Source: an uncultured Bryobacteraceae bacterium (GTDB lineage Bacteria; Acidobacteriota; Terriglobia; Bryobacterales; Bryobacteraceae). Taken from it: a stretch of 64,000 bases of DNA. A program made the translations under genes and the position numbers. The notes beneath the pieces are model-generated. The model ran no database searches. It was not told the DNA's origin and saw nothing but the letters and a program-made list of their open reading frames with translations. This document shows, one piece after another, positions 1-9,594 of this stretch (the first letter of the stretch is position 1; each line of letters starts with the position of its first letter). The stretch spans positions 5,001 through 69,000 of the forward strand of contig CALDSU010000011.1 in NCBI GenBank assembly GCA_937924525.1, written 5' to 3'.

Positions 1-1181
1 CGGACGAGGCGTTCGCCATTGCCTCCGCGCCGGGGGGCTTCGTGTACCTGGCTGGCTACACCGCTTCCGCTGACTTCCCGCGCGCCGGCAATCCTCTGCA
101 GGACTCCTTTGGCGGCGCCACCGACGCTTTCGTGGCCATTGTGCGGCCGGCTGACGCCGGCTTCGACGCCCTCTGGTACAGCCAGTTCTATGGCGACGAG
201 AGGGATGAAACCGCCTACGCCCTCGCCGTGGACGCCGAAGGCAACATCTATGCGGCCGGCTCCACCACCTCCGGCGCCCTGCCCGGCGCGGCGGGACCCG
301 TGGTGCAGGGCGCGAACCGGGGCGGAACCGAAGGGTTCCTGTTCAAGGTCGTCCCCAACGCCTCTCCCGCTCTTGCTTACAGCACTTTCTTCGGGGGCAA
401 AAGCACCGACGCCATTCTGGCTTTGTCGCTGGATCCGTCCGGCGACGTCTATGTTGCAGGCTACACGTCGTCCGACGATTTCCCGGTCACCTTTGACGGC
501 TACCAGGTCGAAATGCGTTCGAGCCTGGAGGCGTTCCTGGTGCGCCTGGACCTCCGCATCCCCGGACTGGATGCGCTGCTTTATGGCACCTACCTCGGCG
601 GCGACGCCTTGGACGTCGTCCGCGCCATGATCCCGGCCGAGAACGGAGTCTGGCTGGCGGGCTACACGATGTCCTCTGATTTTCCCACCACCCCGGATGC
701 CCATCGCCGGGAGCTGGCCGGAGGAGCGGACGCCTTTCTCGTGCGCTTTGACTACGACCGCCGCACTACGCCGGAAGCCCTGCGCTATGCCACCTATCTG
801 GGCGGCAGGTCCGACGACGTTCCGTATGGTCTAGCGCGCGGCCCTCAAGGCGCGATCGCGGTGACCGGCTACACCTATTCGGACGATTTCCCCCTCGTCG
901 GCAGCCCCCCGCCCACGCCCAAGGCCAGCCCCAACGCGGAGGTGTTCGTGTCCCTGATTGACCCGGCGCGCGGCGGCGGCGCAGCGCTGACGTATTCCAC
1001 GGTGTTTGGCGGGGGCTACGCCGATGTCGCCGCGGGCATCGCCGCCGATGCCGCGGGGCATCTGTACGTCGCGGGCTTCTCCCAGTCTTCCGACTTCCCG
1101 GTGACGGACGAGTCCCGCAAGGCGACCCCCGGAGGGTCCACCCAGAGCTTTGTCGTCAAGACCGCGCCTGCGGGAAACTAG
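1..1181 (+). CDS. SBBP-repeat beta-propeller protein (C-terminal part)
   Basis: The frame is open from the window edge (first full codon at base 3) to a TAG, giving about 393 residues of a longer protein whose start lies outside. It holds six copies of the SBBP signature, short strands such as VYLAGYTASADFP, VYVAGYTSSDDFP and LYVAGFSQSSDFP, each preceded by a strand of the YSTFFGG or YATYLGG type. SBBP repeats form bladed beta-propellers in secreted or cell-surface proteins and are very numerous in Solibacter relatives. No catalytic residue is visible and the ligand is unknown. It ends 9 bases before the convergent cytochrome/FGE gene. The full-length SBBP gene at 45153-48545 is a related protein in the same window. 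Confidence 0.88.
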   Translation, partial: DEAFAIASAPGGFVYLAGYTASADFPRAGNPLQDSFGGATDAFVAIVRPADAGFDALWYSQFYGDERDETAYALAVDAEGNIYAAGSTTSGALPGAAGPVVQGANRGGTEGFLFKVVPNASPALAYSTFFGGKSTDAILALSLDPSGDVYVAGYTSSDDFPVTFDGYQVEMRSSLEAFLVRLDLRIPGLDALLYGTYLGGDALDVVRAMIPAENGVWLAGYTMSSDFPTTPDAHRRELAGGADAFLVRFDYDRRTTPEALRYATYLGGRSDDVPYGLARGPQGAIAVTGYTYSDDFPLVGSPPPTPKASPNAEVFVSLIDPARGGGAALTYSTVFGGGYADVAAGIAADAAGHLYVAGFSQSSDFPVTDESRKATPGGSTQSFVVKTAPAGN

Positions 1182-1190
1182 CCGGAAACG

Positions 1191-2477
1191 CTAGTCTGGC
1201 ACGCTGCGCGCCAGGCGGACGCCATTCCATTTCAGCCGCCGCTCCGGGCGGTCCGAGTGTCGCGCGGAGGGGTCCAGCCACTCTGCCGCGTCGCTGAACG
1301 AGCCGCCCCGGAGCACCCGTAAGCCCTTCCCCCCCGGATCCTCCCGGCCGTCGCGGGGGTCGTAGGGGTATGGCTTTGCGAGGCTGGAAGTCCACTCCCA
1401 GACGTTGCCCAGCAAATCGAACAGGCCGAACTGATTCGCCGGCGTCCGGCCCGTCACCCCGGGACCTTTGGCGTCGGGTGCGAGCGGCGGTGCGGCCGTT
1501 TTGCCTTGTTTGGCCGCGAACTCCCATTCTGCCTCGGTCGGCAGGCGGAAGCCGCCGCCGGCGACGCGAGCGTTCAGACGCGCGATCATCTCCTGGCAGT
1601 CCGCCCAGGAAACGCTGTCCACCGGCAGGCGCGCGGCTTCCGGAAACGCGGCGCCCTGGTGCGTGCTGGGATTGGCGCCCATGATGGCTATCCACTCCGC
1701 CTGCGTCAGTTCGCGCTCGCCCAGGTAAAACGGTTCCACCCGGACCGTGTGCGCCGGCCTCGCCATGGCCAGCCGGTCCGATCCCATCTCGAATTCCCCG
1801 CCCGGCGCCAGCGCCATGGGGATCCCGAGGCCCGCCACTTTCACCTTCCGCGGCAACCCCGTGCGGTCATCATATGCGGACCCTGTGATCTCAAATCCCG
1901 GCCAGACGGTCTTCAGCCGCCGCCCGCACATCCGCTCCCGCTCCGCCGCCGTGGGATCGCCCGGTTTTTCTTTGAGCGCCGCTTGAAACGCCGCGCGCGC
2001 GCCGCGCCAATCCCGCGCCTGCGCCTTGCGTTCTCCTTCCGCCATGCGCTCGCGGTAGCGGGTCCAGCGGGCCGCCAGCTCTTCGTAATGGTCGTCCTTG
2101 GCCACGGCGGGCTGGTCCGGATTCATCAGGGCATGATAATGATGGCATTTCTGGCAGCTCGCCTGGTTCTTGGTCTTTGGACAGCCGTCGCCGTGGCAGT
2201 TCGCGCACATACCCGCGATCGCTTCTCCGTGAGGAATGTGCTCGGGCTTGACGTTATTTCGCTCGTCGATGACGTGGCCCTCACTCTTCCCGTGACAGGC
2301 CACGCAATCGGCGCCCGCCTGCGGGTGCTTCGAGATGCTCCATTCCACCACGGAGATCACGTGGCAGCGGGCGCACACCCCCGCCTGCTTGAAGTTTTCA
2401 TCCTGCGGCGCCTGGCCCCACGCCAGGGACGCGGTGGCCACGGCCGCCGCCAGCAACAATCTGTTCAAGCTCGCCAT
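1191..2477 (-). CDS. Tetraheme cytochrome c / FGE-sulfatase domain fusion protein
   Basis: This 428-residue protein begins with a signal peptide (MASLNRLLLAAAVATASLAWG). Four CxxCH heme sites follow within 80 residues (C35-H39, C58-H62, C91-H95, C108-H112), then a helical linker around 130-190, then an FGE-sulfatase (SUMF1-type) domain from about 210 to the end. That domain shows GGEFEMGS, LPVDSVSWADC, GFRLPTEAEWEFAA, GLFDLLGNVWEWTSS and LRGGSF. The ATG at 2477 is chosen because it creates the signal peptide; it overlaps the last 13 bases of the upstream aldo/keto reductase, so the two are probably translationally coupled. Known FGE-fold proteins oxidise cysteine or sulfur substrates or act as C-type-lectin-like modules; electron transfer from heme to this domain is my inference. 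The fusion is uncommon but every element is clear. Confidence 0.85.
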   Translation of the reverse strand: MASLNRLLLAAAVATASLAWGQAPQDENFKQAGVCARCHVISVVEWSISKHPQAGADCVACHGKSEGHVIDERNNVKPEHIPHGEAIAGMCANCHGDGCPKTKNQASCQKCHHYHALMNPDQPAVAKDDHYEELAARWTRYRERMAEGERKAQARDWRGARAAFQAALKEKPGDPTAAERERMCGRRLKTVWPGFEITGSAYDDRTGLPRKVKVAGLGIPMALAPGGEFEMGSDRLAMARPAHTVRVEPFYLGERELTQAEWIAIMGANPSTHQGAAFPEAARLPVDSVSWADCQEMIARLNARVAGGGFRLPTEAEWEFAAKQGKTAAPPLAPDAKGPGVTGRTPANQFGLFDLLGNVWEWTSSLAKPYPYDPRDGREDPGGKGLRVLRGGSFSDAAEWLDPSARHSDRPERRLKWNGVRLARSVPD

Positions 2478-3568
2478 TGCTCCTCCAGCCACCGGTATTC
2501 TTCCGGCAACCACCCGGGTCCGGCCAGCCGCGCCACCCGGCTGGCTGCTTCCAGCGCCGCCTGCTGCTCCGGCGTGGTCTCCTGATAGCGGGCCAGCGCG
2601 GCGTAGTTGTCGTCCAGCAACTGCTCTTCGAAAATGCCGGCGTTCGCCGTCGCCAGAAACGGTTTTCCATACACGAACCGCATGGCCGCCATGCACAGGG
2701 TCTCGTCCGGCATCCGATTCAGGCTCCGCGTCAACTCGGCCACCGCCGCGGGCAGAATCGCCTTGTTCCGCCGCTGCCACAATTGCAATTCTTCGAACTC
2801 CGGTCTGGCTCCCGGCCTCGCCCGCGGATCCAGCCGCATAATCGAGCCCGAAGCCAGCGGTTTCATCGCGATCAGGCCGATGTTCCGTTCCATCGCGACG
2901 GGCAGAAACTGGCTGTAGTCGGCGCGCGCGTGAATGAAGTTATAGGGGAAGAACAGATAGTCGATTCCCTCCAGCTCGTGCAGCGCCTTGGCCATGACGC
3001 TCTCGGTGTGGGTGGCGATGCCGATCGCCCGAATCTGCCCCAACGCCTTGGCCTTTCGCAGGCGGTCCCACGTCTCCAGCGTCTGACCGTCGATCTCGGC
3101 GGTGTGAAACCGGTAGAGATCCACGTGTCCAAACAGCTTCACCGCGCGGGCGATGTCCGCCGGCGACACCTCGTGCGCCAGCGAAATCAGCACCCGATTG
3201 CGCTTCTCCTTCACCAGCCGCGCGACCGGCTCCCACTGGCCCTCGCTCTCATACACATCAAGCAGGTTCACCCCCAAATCCAAGGCCCTGGCGATCAGCC
3301 GGTCGCGCCGCTGCTGGCCTTCCGGACTCAGCACCGTGCGGCTGGGTCCGCCCGGTCTGCGATCCTTGGGATCCGTGTGCGACCCGAACGACAACAGGGA
3401 TACATCCATCCCCGTGCGTCCCAGGCTGCGATAAACCATGCCGCCCCGGCGGTATTCGCGCACCGCCCCGGCGGCTCCGGGGCCGCCCGCCAGGCAGGCT
3501 CCCGCGGCCAAAAGAAACTTCCGTCTGCTCGTGCAATTCTGGTTCGCAATCATGAGCTTTGGTTCCAT
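2465..3568 (-). CDS. Tat-exported aldo/keto reductase family protein
   Basis: A 367-residue protein opening with a twin-arginine leader (SRRKFLLAAGACLAGG, residues 14-29), followed by an aldo/keto reductase TIM barrel. Visible family motifs are YRSLGRTGMDVSLLSFGSH, ALDLGVNLLDVYESEG with the expected Asp and Tyr, LISLAHEV, and IRAIGIATHTES. The C-terminal third is helical and may be a docking region. The ATG at 3568 is used; a second ATG at 3553 would keep the same leader. It overlaps the downstream cytochrome/FGE gene by 13 bases and so forms a two-gene unit with it. Whether it keeps an NADP cofactor outside the cytoplasm is unknown. Proteins of this type in the Solibacter group are mostly uncharacterised. 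Confidence 0.87.
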   Translation of the reverse strand: MEPKLMIANQNCTSRRKFLLAAGACLAGGPGAAGAVREYRRGGMVYRSLGRTGMDVSLLSFGSHTDPKDRRPGGPSRTVLSPEGQQRRDRLIARALDLGVNLLDVYESEGQWEPVARLVKEKRNRVLISLAHEVSPADIARAVKLFGHVDLYRFHTAEIDGQTLETWDRLRKAKALGQIRAIGIATHTESVMAKALHELEGIDYLFFPYNFIHARADYSQFLPVAMERNIGLIAMKPLASGSIMRLDPRARPGARPEFEELQLWQRRNKAILPAAVAELTRSLNRMPDETLCMAAMRFVYGKPFLATANAGIFEEQLLDDNYAALARYQETTPEQQAALEAASRVARLAGPGWLPEEYRWLEEQWRA

Positions 3569-3649
3569 GAGACGCTCTCATTCGAGCACACGCCGCCGCC
3601 GAACGGAAGGCTGCTCGCCCGCCCCTCCGCCTCGCATCTTGGGCTGGAC

Positions 3650-6600
3650 TCAGCCGGGGGTGTTCGCCCACAGCGCCGCCGCCGGCGTCCACCGGGAAGG
3701 GCACCCTTGGCGGAACCACGGGCATCGCTCGCAAACCTCTCCCTCGTTCAGCGGGAACTCGGTGGATTCCTGCGCGTCGCGCAGAGCCAGGGCGGCGGCA
3801 ATCGCCCGCTCCCGCCCTGACTGGTCCACCGCGACCGGCGCCGCCACGTCCGGGCGCAGAAAGTGCACATACGCTTCGTCCACCGGCCTGCCCGTGTACC
3901 GCTCCAGCGCCAGCGCGTAGAGCTGCACCTGCAACGCATAGGCCCGGGCGCGGCGTTCGGCCTGCGTCACATCCACGTCGTCGGTCTTGTAGTCCACCAC
4001 CACGAGTCGGCCGCGATCTTCAAACCAGAGGTCAATCTGGCCGGCAATCACCAGTTCGTCAAGGGCGAAAAGGAAATCAAACTCACGCTCGGCCAGCAAG
4101 GTGGCTCCCGCGCGGCGGCCCAGTTCGCTCGCGTGGAAGCGTTCGGCCAGCCGGAGAGCTTCCGCCGCCGGCGCGTTCACCGGCGAGCCAGCCAACAGCG
4201 CATGCACCTGCACGCCGATGTCGCTGGCGTCCAGCGGATCCGCGACCTGCCGGGAGCGGTCCCGGCCGGAAGGCGCCATCGCCGGTTCGGGCATGAGCTG
4301 GGTGAACCGGTACCGCCGCGGGCATTGGGCGAACAGCACGATATCGGTTACCGACACCGCGCTGTCGGCCAGCCCGGCAACCACGGGCCGCGCCACGGTG
4401 GGGAGCACGGTATCCTCGTCCGCCACCGCCAGGCGAGGCAACGCCTCGGGAGGGTCGGTCACCACCCTCATCGCGACGTCACACTGGCCGGCCTTGGCCG
4501 CCAGGCGGCGCACGCCGCGGGAGTGCTCCGGCCGCTTCGGGTCGATGCCCAGCGCCTCGCCAAGCGCCTTGGTCCAAGGGTTGCGTTTCGCCCGCGCATC
4601 CCACGACAGAATCAGCCGCTCTTCGGCCCGCGTCATCGCAACGTACAGCAGCCGGTTGGCTTCCTCCTTTTGCTGCACGCTCTGGCGATCCGCGATCCGC
4701 CGTGAAGCCGGATCGCGCACGGTTTCGCCGGTCGCCGGGTTGCGCCACCTGACGCCCAGCCCGAGTCCGGGAGCAAACTCGACGCAGCCGGAGTCGGCGG
4801 CGGTGCCGGTATGGAGGGCGGGGAGGATCACCACCGGAAACTCGAGCCCCTTGGCCGAATGCATCGTTTGCAGCGTCACCCGGTCTTCGCGCTCCTCGGT
4901 CTGCGGATCGGCGTCCCGCGGGTCCGCCTCGCGCATCCGAGCGAGGTCTTCGACCACGGCGTCCAGCGACTGCCGCCGCAACAGAACGCGCAGTTCCGCC
5001 AGGAATCGCTCCACGTTGGCGCGCTGCACCGAGGACATGCGCAGTTCGAACCCGGCCGCGTCCATGGCTTCGGCGATCCACCGGTCCGCAGAAGCCAGGC
5101 CGTCCAGCGCCCGCCAGCGCCGCACGCGCTCGCGAAAACGGGCCAGGCGCTCCCACTCCTCGCGATCCCCTGCGCCGGACGGCGTCGCCGCCAGCATAGC
5201 CTCCGCGAGATTGCCCGTCTGCTTCCACTGCCACAGGGTCTCATCGCGAACCCCGCACAACGGTGATCGCAGAACCGCCGCCAGGCTGACTTCATCGCGC
5301 GGATTCGCCAGCACTCGCAGCAGGCAAATCAGGTCCACCACCTCGCGGGATTCGTAAAACCCGCGCCCGCCCCGCACCACGCAGGGAACTCCTTCTTGTT
5401 CGAGCGCGCGCGCAAACCAGGCCATCGGACTGCTGGTGCGGAACAGGACCGCGATATCCCCAAAGCGGGTCCCCCCTTCCGCAAGCTGGCGAATCCGGCG
5501 CGCGATCCAGCGCGCCTCCAGCTCCTCCGGCTCCTGCCCTTGGCCCGGCGCCGCCTGCCACACCTCCACACATGGCTCGGTCGCCGCCGGCCACTCCCGC
5601 GCGGCCACCAGTTCATGCGGTTCCACGCCAGGCAATCCGGACGCCAGGCAAGATACCGCCGTCAGAATCTCAGGCCGGCTCCGCCAGTTCTCCCGCAAGG
5701 CGCAAAGCCGCCGCCCGCTGGCCGCAACTTGGTCGCGGTAAGCCCGGAACACCGCCGGGTCCGCGTGGCGAAATCCGTAGATCGACTGGTTGATGTCGCC
5801 CACCGCATAGAAGCGGTCGGGCTGCCGGACCAATTCCAGCAGCGCCGCCTGCACGCCGTTGGTGTCCTGGAACTCGTCCATTACAATCTGCTCGAACCGC
5901 CCCGTCACCTCCGCGCGGATCTCGCGATGCTCGCGCAGCAGGCGCAGGGCGCGCTCTTCCAGATCGGCGAAATCGAGCACGCCGGCTTCCCGCTTGCGGC
6001 GCCGGTACAACCGGTCGAAGGCCTCCAGCGCCTGCACCAGCGTCATCCGGCACGGCGCGAAATGAATCGCCGCCAGCGCCTTGGTCAGTTCCGGGACAAT
6101 CGTATCTTTCAAAGCGCGGACCGGCTTTCGCGCGGCCATCGGCAAATGGCCCAGGTTCGGCGGAAACCGCCCCAGCAGGGCAAACCACGCCTCCCCAAGC
6201 GGATGCCGCGCCAGCCTTTCGGCTTCGGCGCACCAGGCCAGCACCTCGGCGGCGGCCTCCTGCTGCGCGGCTGTCCATTGGGAAGAAATCATGCCGGACA
6301 ATTGCGCGGATTGCTCCTGGATCAGCGTTGCATCGAACACCGGCAGCGGGCCCTCCTGACGCAGATCCTCCACCGCGGCTCCCGCCGCCCGCAGCGCATC
6401 GTAGACCTCGCGCAGATCGCCTGCCAGGTTCGCAGCCCCCAGCGCGGCGAGCAACTCCCGCATCTCCGCCGGACGGCCGGCCAACAGCGCATCCAGGCTT
6501 TCTTCGAGCGCGCGGTCCTGCATGCGGCGCGCCTCGGCCTCATCCATCAACCGGAACTCCGGATCCACCTCCGCCGCCAGCGCGTATTCCCGCAGCAGGC

Positions 6601-6886
6601 GCAGGCAGAAGCCATGCAGGGTCGACACCCAGCCGTGCTCGATCTCGCGCAGAATCCCGGGCCGGCCTCGAAACGCCTCCGCGAGTTTCCGCCGCATGTG
6701 CAAGGTCGCCTTCTCGGTGAAGGTGATCGCCAGGATGCGCGACGGCGGCGTCCCGGCCGCCACCAGACGGCAGTACCGCTCGATCAGCACGGTGGTCTTG
6801 CCAGAACCCGGACCCGCCACGATGCAGGTGTCCAGCAGGGGCGTGGGGATCAGCGCGGCGGCCTCCTGCGCGGGCGTCAGCGGCAC
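3650..6886 (-). CDS. UvrD-type helicase-nuclease, AddA-like subunit
   Basis: 1,078 residues starting at a GTG that lies one base after the TAA of the upstream AddB-like gene, with GGAGG about 9 bases ahead; a start further upstream would run into that gene. SF1 helicase motifs appear in order: Walker A AGPGSGKTT, motif Ia ITFTEKA, motif II MDEFQDTN, motif III GDINQSIYGFRH, motif IV LRENWRS, motif V LQTMHSAKGLEFPVV and motif VI LYVAMTRAEER. The C-terminus is a PD-(D/E)XK nuclease (VVVDYKTDDV). A cysteine near its start (FAQCPRRY) and C1052, C1055 and C1062 could clamp a 4Fe-4S cluster. The enzyme should unwind and resect double-strand breaks together with its partner. AddAB-like is the best fit; a stand-alone RecB-like annotation is possible. 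Confidence 0.9.
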   Translation of the reverse strand: MPLTPAQEAAALIPTPLLDTCIVAGPGSGKTTVLIERYCRLVAAGTPPSRILAITFTEKATLHMRRKLAEAFRGRPGILREIEHGWVSTLHGFCLRLLREYALAAEVDPEFRLMDEAEARRMQDRALEESLDALLAGRPAEMRELLAALGAANLAGDLREVYDALRAAGAAVEDLRQEGPLPVFDATLIQEQSAQLSGMISSQWTAAQQEAAAEVLAWCAEAERLARHPLGEAWFALLGRFPPNLGHLPMAARKPVRALKDTIVPELTKALAAIHFAPCRMTLVQALEAFDRLYRRRKREAGVLDFADLEERALRLLREHREIRAEVTGRFEQIVMDEFQDTNGVQAALLELVRQPDRFYAVGDINQSIYGFRHADPAVFRAYRDQVAASGRRLCALRENWRSRPEILTAVSCLASGLPGVEPHELVAAREWPAATEPCVEVWQAAPGQGQEPEELEARWIARRIRQLAEGGTRFGDIAVLFRTSSPMAWFARALEQEGVPCVVRGGRGFYESREVVDLICLLRVLANPRDEVSLAAVLRSPLCGVRDETLWQWKQTGNLAEAMLAATPSGAGDREEWERLARFRERVRRWRALDGLASADRWIAEAMDAAGFELRMSSVQRANVERFLAELRVLLRRQSLDAVVEDLARMREADPRDADPQTEEREDRVTLQTMHSAKGLEFPVVILPALHTGTAADSGCVEFAPGLGLGVRWRNPATGETVRDPASRRIADRQSVQQKEEANRLLYVAMTRAEERLILSWDARAKRNPWTKALGEALGIDPKRPEHSRGVRRLAAKAGQCDVAMRVVTDPPEALPRLAVADEDTVLPTVARPVVAGLADSAVSVTDIVLFAQCPRRYRFTQLMPEPAMAPSGRDRSRQVADPLDASDIGVQVHALLAGSPVNAPAAEALRLAERFHASELGRRAGATLLAEREFDFLFALDELVIAGQIDLWFEDRGRLVVVDYKTDDVDVTQAERRARAYALQVQLYALALERYTGRPVDEAYVHFLRPDVAAPVAVDQSGRERAIAAALALRDAQESTEFPLNEGEVCERCPWFRQGCPSRWTPAAALWANTPG

Positions 6887-6887
6887 T

Positions 6888-9527
6888 TTACCTCGCCTCC
6901 GCCGGAAGCGCCCGCCCCGCCTCGTAACGGCATACATCCCGCGCCTCGCAGGAGCGGCAGCGCCGCGTATCGGCCGGGTCCGGGGCAAAGTGCCCGCCCC
7001 AGATTTGGCCCGCCGCCCGGGAGGCCAGCGCGCGTCCGGCCTCGAGCCACTCCCGGGTCAATGGTTGGCCGGGCAGGCCCGTCCCCGGAACGCTCCAGCC
7101 TTCCAGCGTCGGCCGGTCGTACCGACCGTCGCGGCGCAGTCCCGCAAACCACATGGCCGCTACACGCTCCCCCGTCAGGGCCTCGGCGGCGAGGGCATAG
7201 AGCGGCCCCTGGAGCGAGCGTTCGCTGTTCACGCGCGCCAGCACGCTCGATCGCGGACTGTACTTGTAGTCGATCACCACCGGGCCCGCCGGCGCGCGGT
7301 CCAGCCGGTCGAGCCGCCCCCGCACGCGCAGCCCTTCGCCGAACGAAAGGTCAAACGATACCTCCGTCGCGGTTTCGGCGGGCGGAGGCAAGGAGCCTTG
7401 TCGGAGAAATACCGTCAGGTCGTCCAGCATCTGCCGGCGGTACTGTTCGGCCCGATACCCGCGGGGCGCCGCATGCGCTTCGCAAAGGGACTGAAAGATG
7501 TGCTCGAACACCTCCTCCAGCGGCGCCCGTTCCCGCGCCAGCACGGCGAGCACGCGGTGCACAATTTCCCCGCGCAGCGGCGCATCCAGCCGCTCTGCGG
7601 GCCGCGGCGGCCTCCTGGCCAAACGCAACGCCCGCTGGGCGTAGAACAGGAACGGACACTCCAGGTACGATTCCAGCCCGCTGGGCGAGAAAGTCCGCGT
7701 CGCCTGCCGGAACGCCGCCAGAACCTCGGGCGAGCGCACCGCCGCCAAGGGGACTGGCGCGGCAAACTCCGGCCGCGGCCGCGCGGCGCTCCGTTCGCGG
7801 CGGACCGGCAGCTCCTCCAGAAAACGCGACGGCAGCGTGCCATTCCCTGCCGCATCCGTCTCCGGAAAGCTAAGGGTCAACCGTTCGGTCGCGCGCGTCC
7901 GCGTGACTTCAAACAGCAGTTCCTCCTCCTGTTCCCACTCGCGCGCGGTGCGGATCGCGATTCCCGCCGCGCGCAGGCCCCGGCGGACCCGGTCAGGAAA
8001 GAACGGGTCCTGGGGCGCGCGCTTCGGAAATTCCTTCTCGGTCAGCCCGCAGAGAAAAACCGCCGGCAATTCCCACTGCCGCGCCTCATAGACGCTGAGC
8101 ACGTGGACCACGTTGCGGCGGCGATCTTCCTGCCGCAGCGGCGTCTGCTCCAGCACCGGCCGCACCAGCCGCCAGAATTCCCGCAGGGACATCGCCCGCC
8201 CGGCCAGCAGACCGGCCGCTTCTTCGAGCGCCGAGTCGGCGGCCTCGAGCGCCGTCCGGCGCGCGAGCGAAACCGCCGCCGTCTCAGGCGGACCGCCAGG
8301 ATCGAGGGGAGGCAAAGCAGCCCGCAGCAGGCCCAGCCGTTCCACCCAATGTTCGGGCAGCAAGGTATCGCGCGCCCAGGGTTCGTAGCTCTCCCCCGCC
8401 GCCACGAATGCCGCCAGTTCCGCCGGCAGCAGCCCGGGCTCCTGAAGCGCCGCCAGTCCGCGCGACGGCAAGCGTTGCCGCAGCGCGAAATCGGCCCGGT
8501 CAAGAGACTCCCGCCATCCCGCCGCCCGCCACGCCTCCAGCAGCAGTTCGTGCTCCCAACCCAGCAACAGCGCTTCGATCATCCGGTCCAGGAACCGCAT
8601 CACCGGCGACCCCGCCAGGGTCTCCGGGAAGTAGGACCGAAAGGGGATGCCAAAGCGATGAAACGCCAGCGCCAGCGGTGCCAGATAAACCGCGGGGTTG
8701 CGCACCACGACGCCGATCTCCCGGCAGGCGCGTCCCGCCTCGAGCTGGCGGAGAGTCCGCAGCGCAATGGCCTCCGCCTCGCGGACCGGGTTTTCCGCGG
8801 AAAAGACCTCCGTGCGCGGCGGGGGGCGCCGCCGCTCCAGCCGCACCACCTCCGCCGCGCCGGAGAACACATCCTGACGGACCCCCGGCAGCGTGACCAC
8901 CACGCGAGCCACCCGCCCCAGCGCGGTCACCAGTTCCCGCTCGGGTTCGGTGAACGTGAAAAATCCGTCCAGCCAGAGCGTGTGGAAGAAGCCCGCGGCC
9001 CGCGGCGTCTGTTCCACCGCGCGCGCCGCGGCGCGCAACAACTGCGGCCGCAGCAGCCGCCCGCGGACTTCCAGCATGCGCTCCACTTCGCGATAGACCT
9101 GCGCAAACGCGACGCCCACCGGCCAGGCGGCCGCCGCAGCCGCCAGGCGGGCTGCGTCACATCCCGCATCGGCAAACTCAAGCATCGTCCGGGTGAACGC
9201 CGCGGCGAATCCCGGCCAGGCGGCCGCGGGCTCCAGCGCTGGCGGCAGCCCCCGGTCTAAAGCCTGGCGCACGCACAGCAGGAGCGCCGGATCGGAGATC
9301 TGGCGGGACTCGCCGATCAACCGGGCCACTAGTCCCGACAGCGTCGTGACGGAGCGCGGCCGCAAGACGAATCCCTCGCGCGCCAGCGCGTGGCGGAAGT
9401 GCTCCGCCATGGTGGCTGTCGGCGTCACCAGCCGGACGCCGTCATCCCGTCGCCGCAACGCCTCCCGCAGTTCGTCCCACACCACCGCGGTCTTCCCGGA
9501 GCCAGGAGGGCCAACGACCACCCGCAT
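6888..9527 (-). CDS. AddB-like PD-(D/E)XK exonuclease subunit
   Basis: 879 residues. The ATG at 9527 places the Walker A motif (VVVGPPGSGKT) at the very N-terminus, as in AddB proteins; upstream codons would add only unrelated Arg-rich sequence. The middle is an inactivated-helicase-like region with AVFLCGLTEKEFPKR. The C-terminus is a RecB-family nuclease (VVIDYKYSP) bracketed by a cysteine in ECPFLFYAQRAL and by C857, C860 and C866. This is the cysteine layout of the iron-sulfur staple of AddB. The gene is followed after one base by the AddA-like helicase, so the pair should be made in equal amounts and act in recombinational repair. Its own start faces away from the acyltransferase gene across 67 bases. 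Confidence 0.88.
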   Translation of the reverse strand: MRVVVGPPGSGKTAVVWDELREALRRRDDGVRLVTPTATMAEHFRHALAREGFVLRPRSVTTLSGLVARLIGESRQISDPALLLCVRQALDRGLPPALEPAAAWPGFAAAFTRTMLEFADAGCDAARLAAAAAAWPVGVAFAQVYREVERMLEVRGRLLRPQLLRAAARAVEQTPRAAGFFHTLWLDGFFTFTEPERELVTALGRVARVVVTLPGVRQDVFSGAAEVVRLERRRPPPRTEVFSAENPVREAEAIALRTLRQLEAGRACREIGVVVRNPAVYLAPLALAFHRFGIPFRSYFPETLAGSPVMRFLDRMIEALLLGWEHELLLEAWRAAGWRESLDRADFALRQRLPSRGLAALQEPGLLPAELAAFVAAGESYEPWARDTLLPEHWVERLGLLRAALPPLDPGGPPETAAVSLARRTALEAADSALEEAAGLLAGRAMSLREFWRLVRPVLEQTPLRQEDRRRNVVHVLSVYEARQWELPAVFLCGLTEKEFPKRAPQDPFFPDRVRRGLRAAGIAIRTAREWEQEEELLFEVTRTRATERLTLSFPETDAAGNGTLPSRFLEELPVRRERSAARPRPEFAAPVPLAAVRSPEVLAAFRQATRTFSPSGLESYLECPFLFYAQRALRLARRPPRPAERLDAPLRGEIVHRVLAVLARERAPLEEVFEHIFQSLCEAHAAPRGYRAEQYRRQMLDDLTVFLRQGSLPPPAETATEVSFDLSFGEGLRVRGRLDRLDRAPAGPVVIDYKYSPRSSVLARVNSERSLQGPLYALAAEALTGERVAAMWFAGLRRDGRYDRPTLEGWSVPGTGLPGQPLTREWLEAGRALASRAAGQIWGGHFAPDPADTRRCRSCEARDVCRYEAGRALPAEAR

Positions 9528-9594
9528 CTTTTCCAGCGTATCGCGCCCCGCCTCCCGCGCCGCCTTTCGGGGGAGAATAGCGGCTGCGCTCCTT

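Noticed and set aside
5396-7873. Long open frame antisense to the helicase-nuclease pair
   Set aside because: Composition is Arg/Pro/Gln-rich without any motif, as expected from the shadow of a G+C-rich gene on the other strand.
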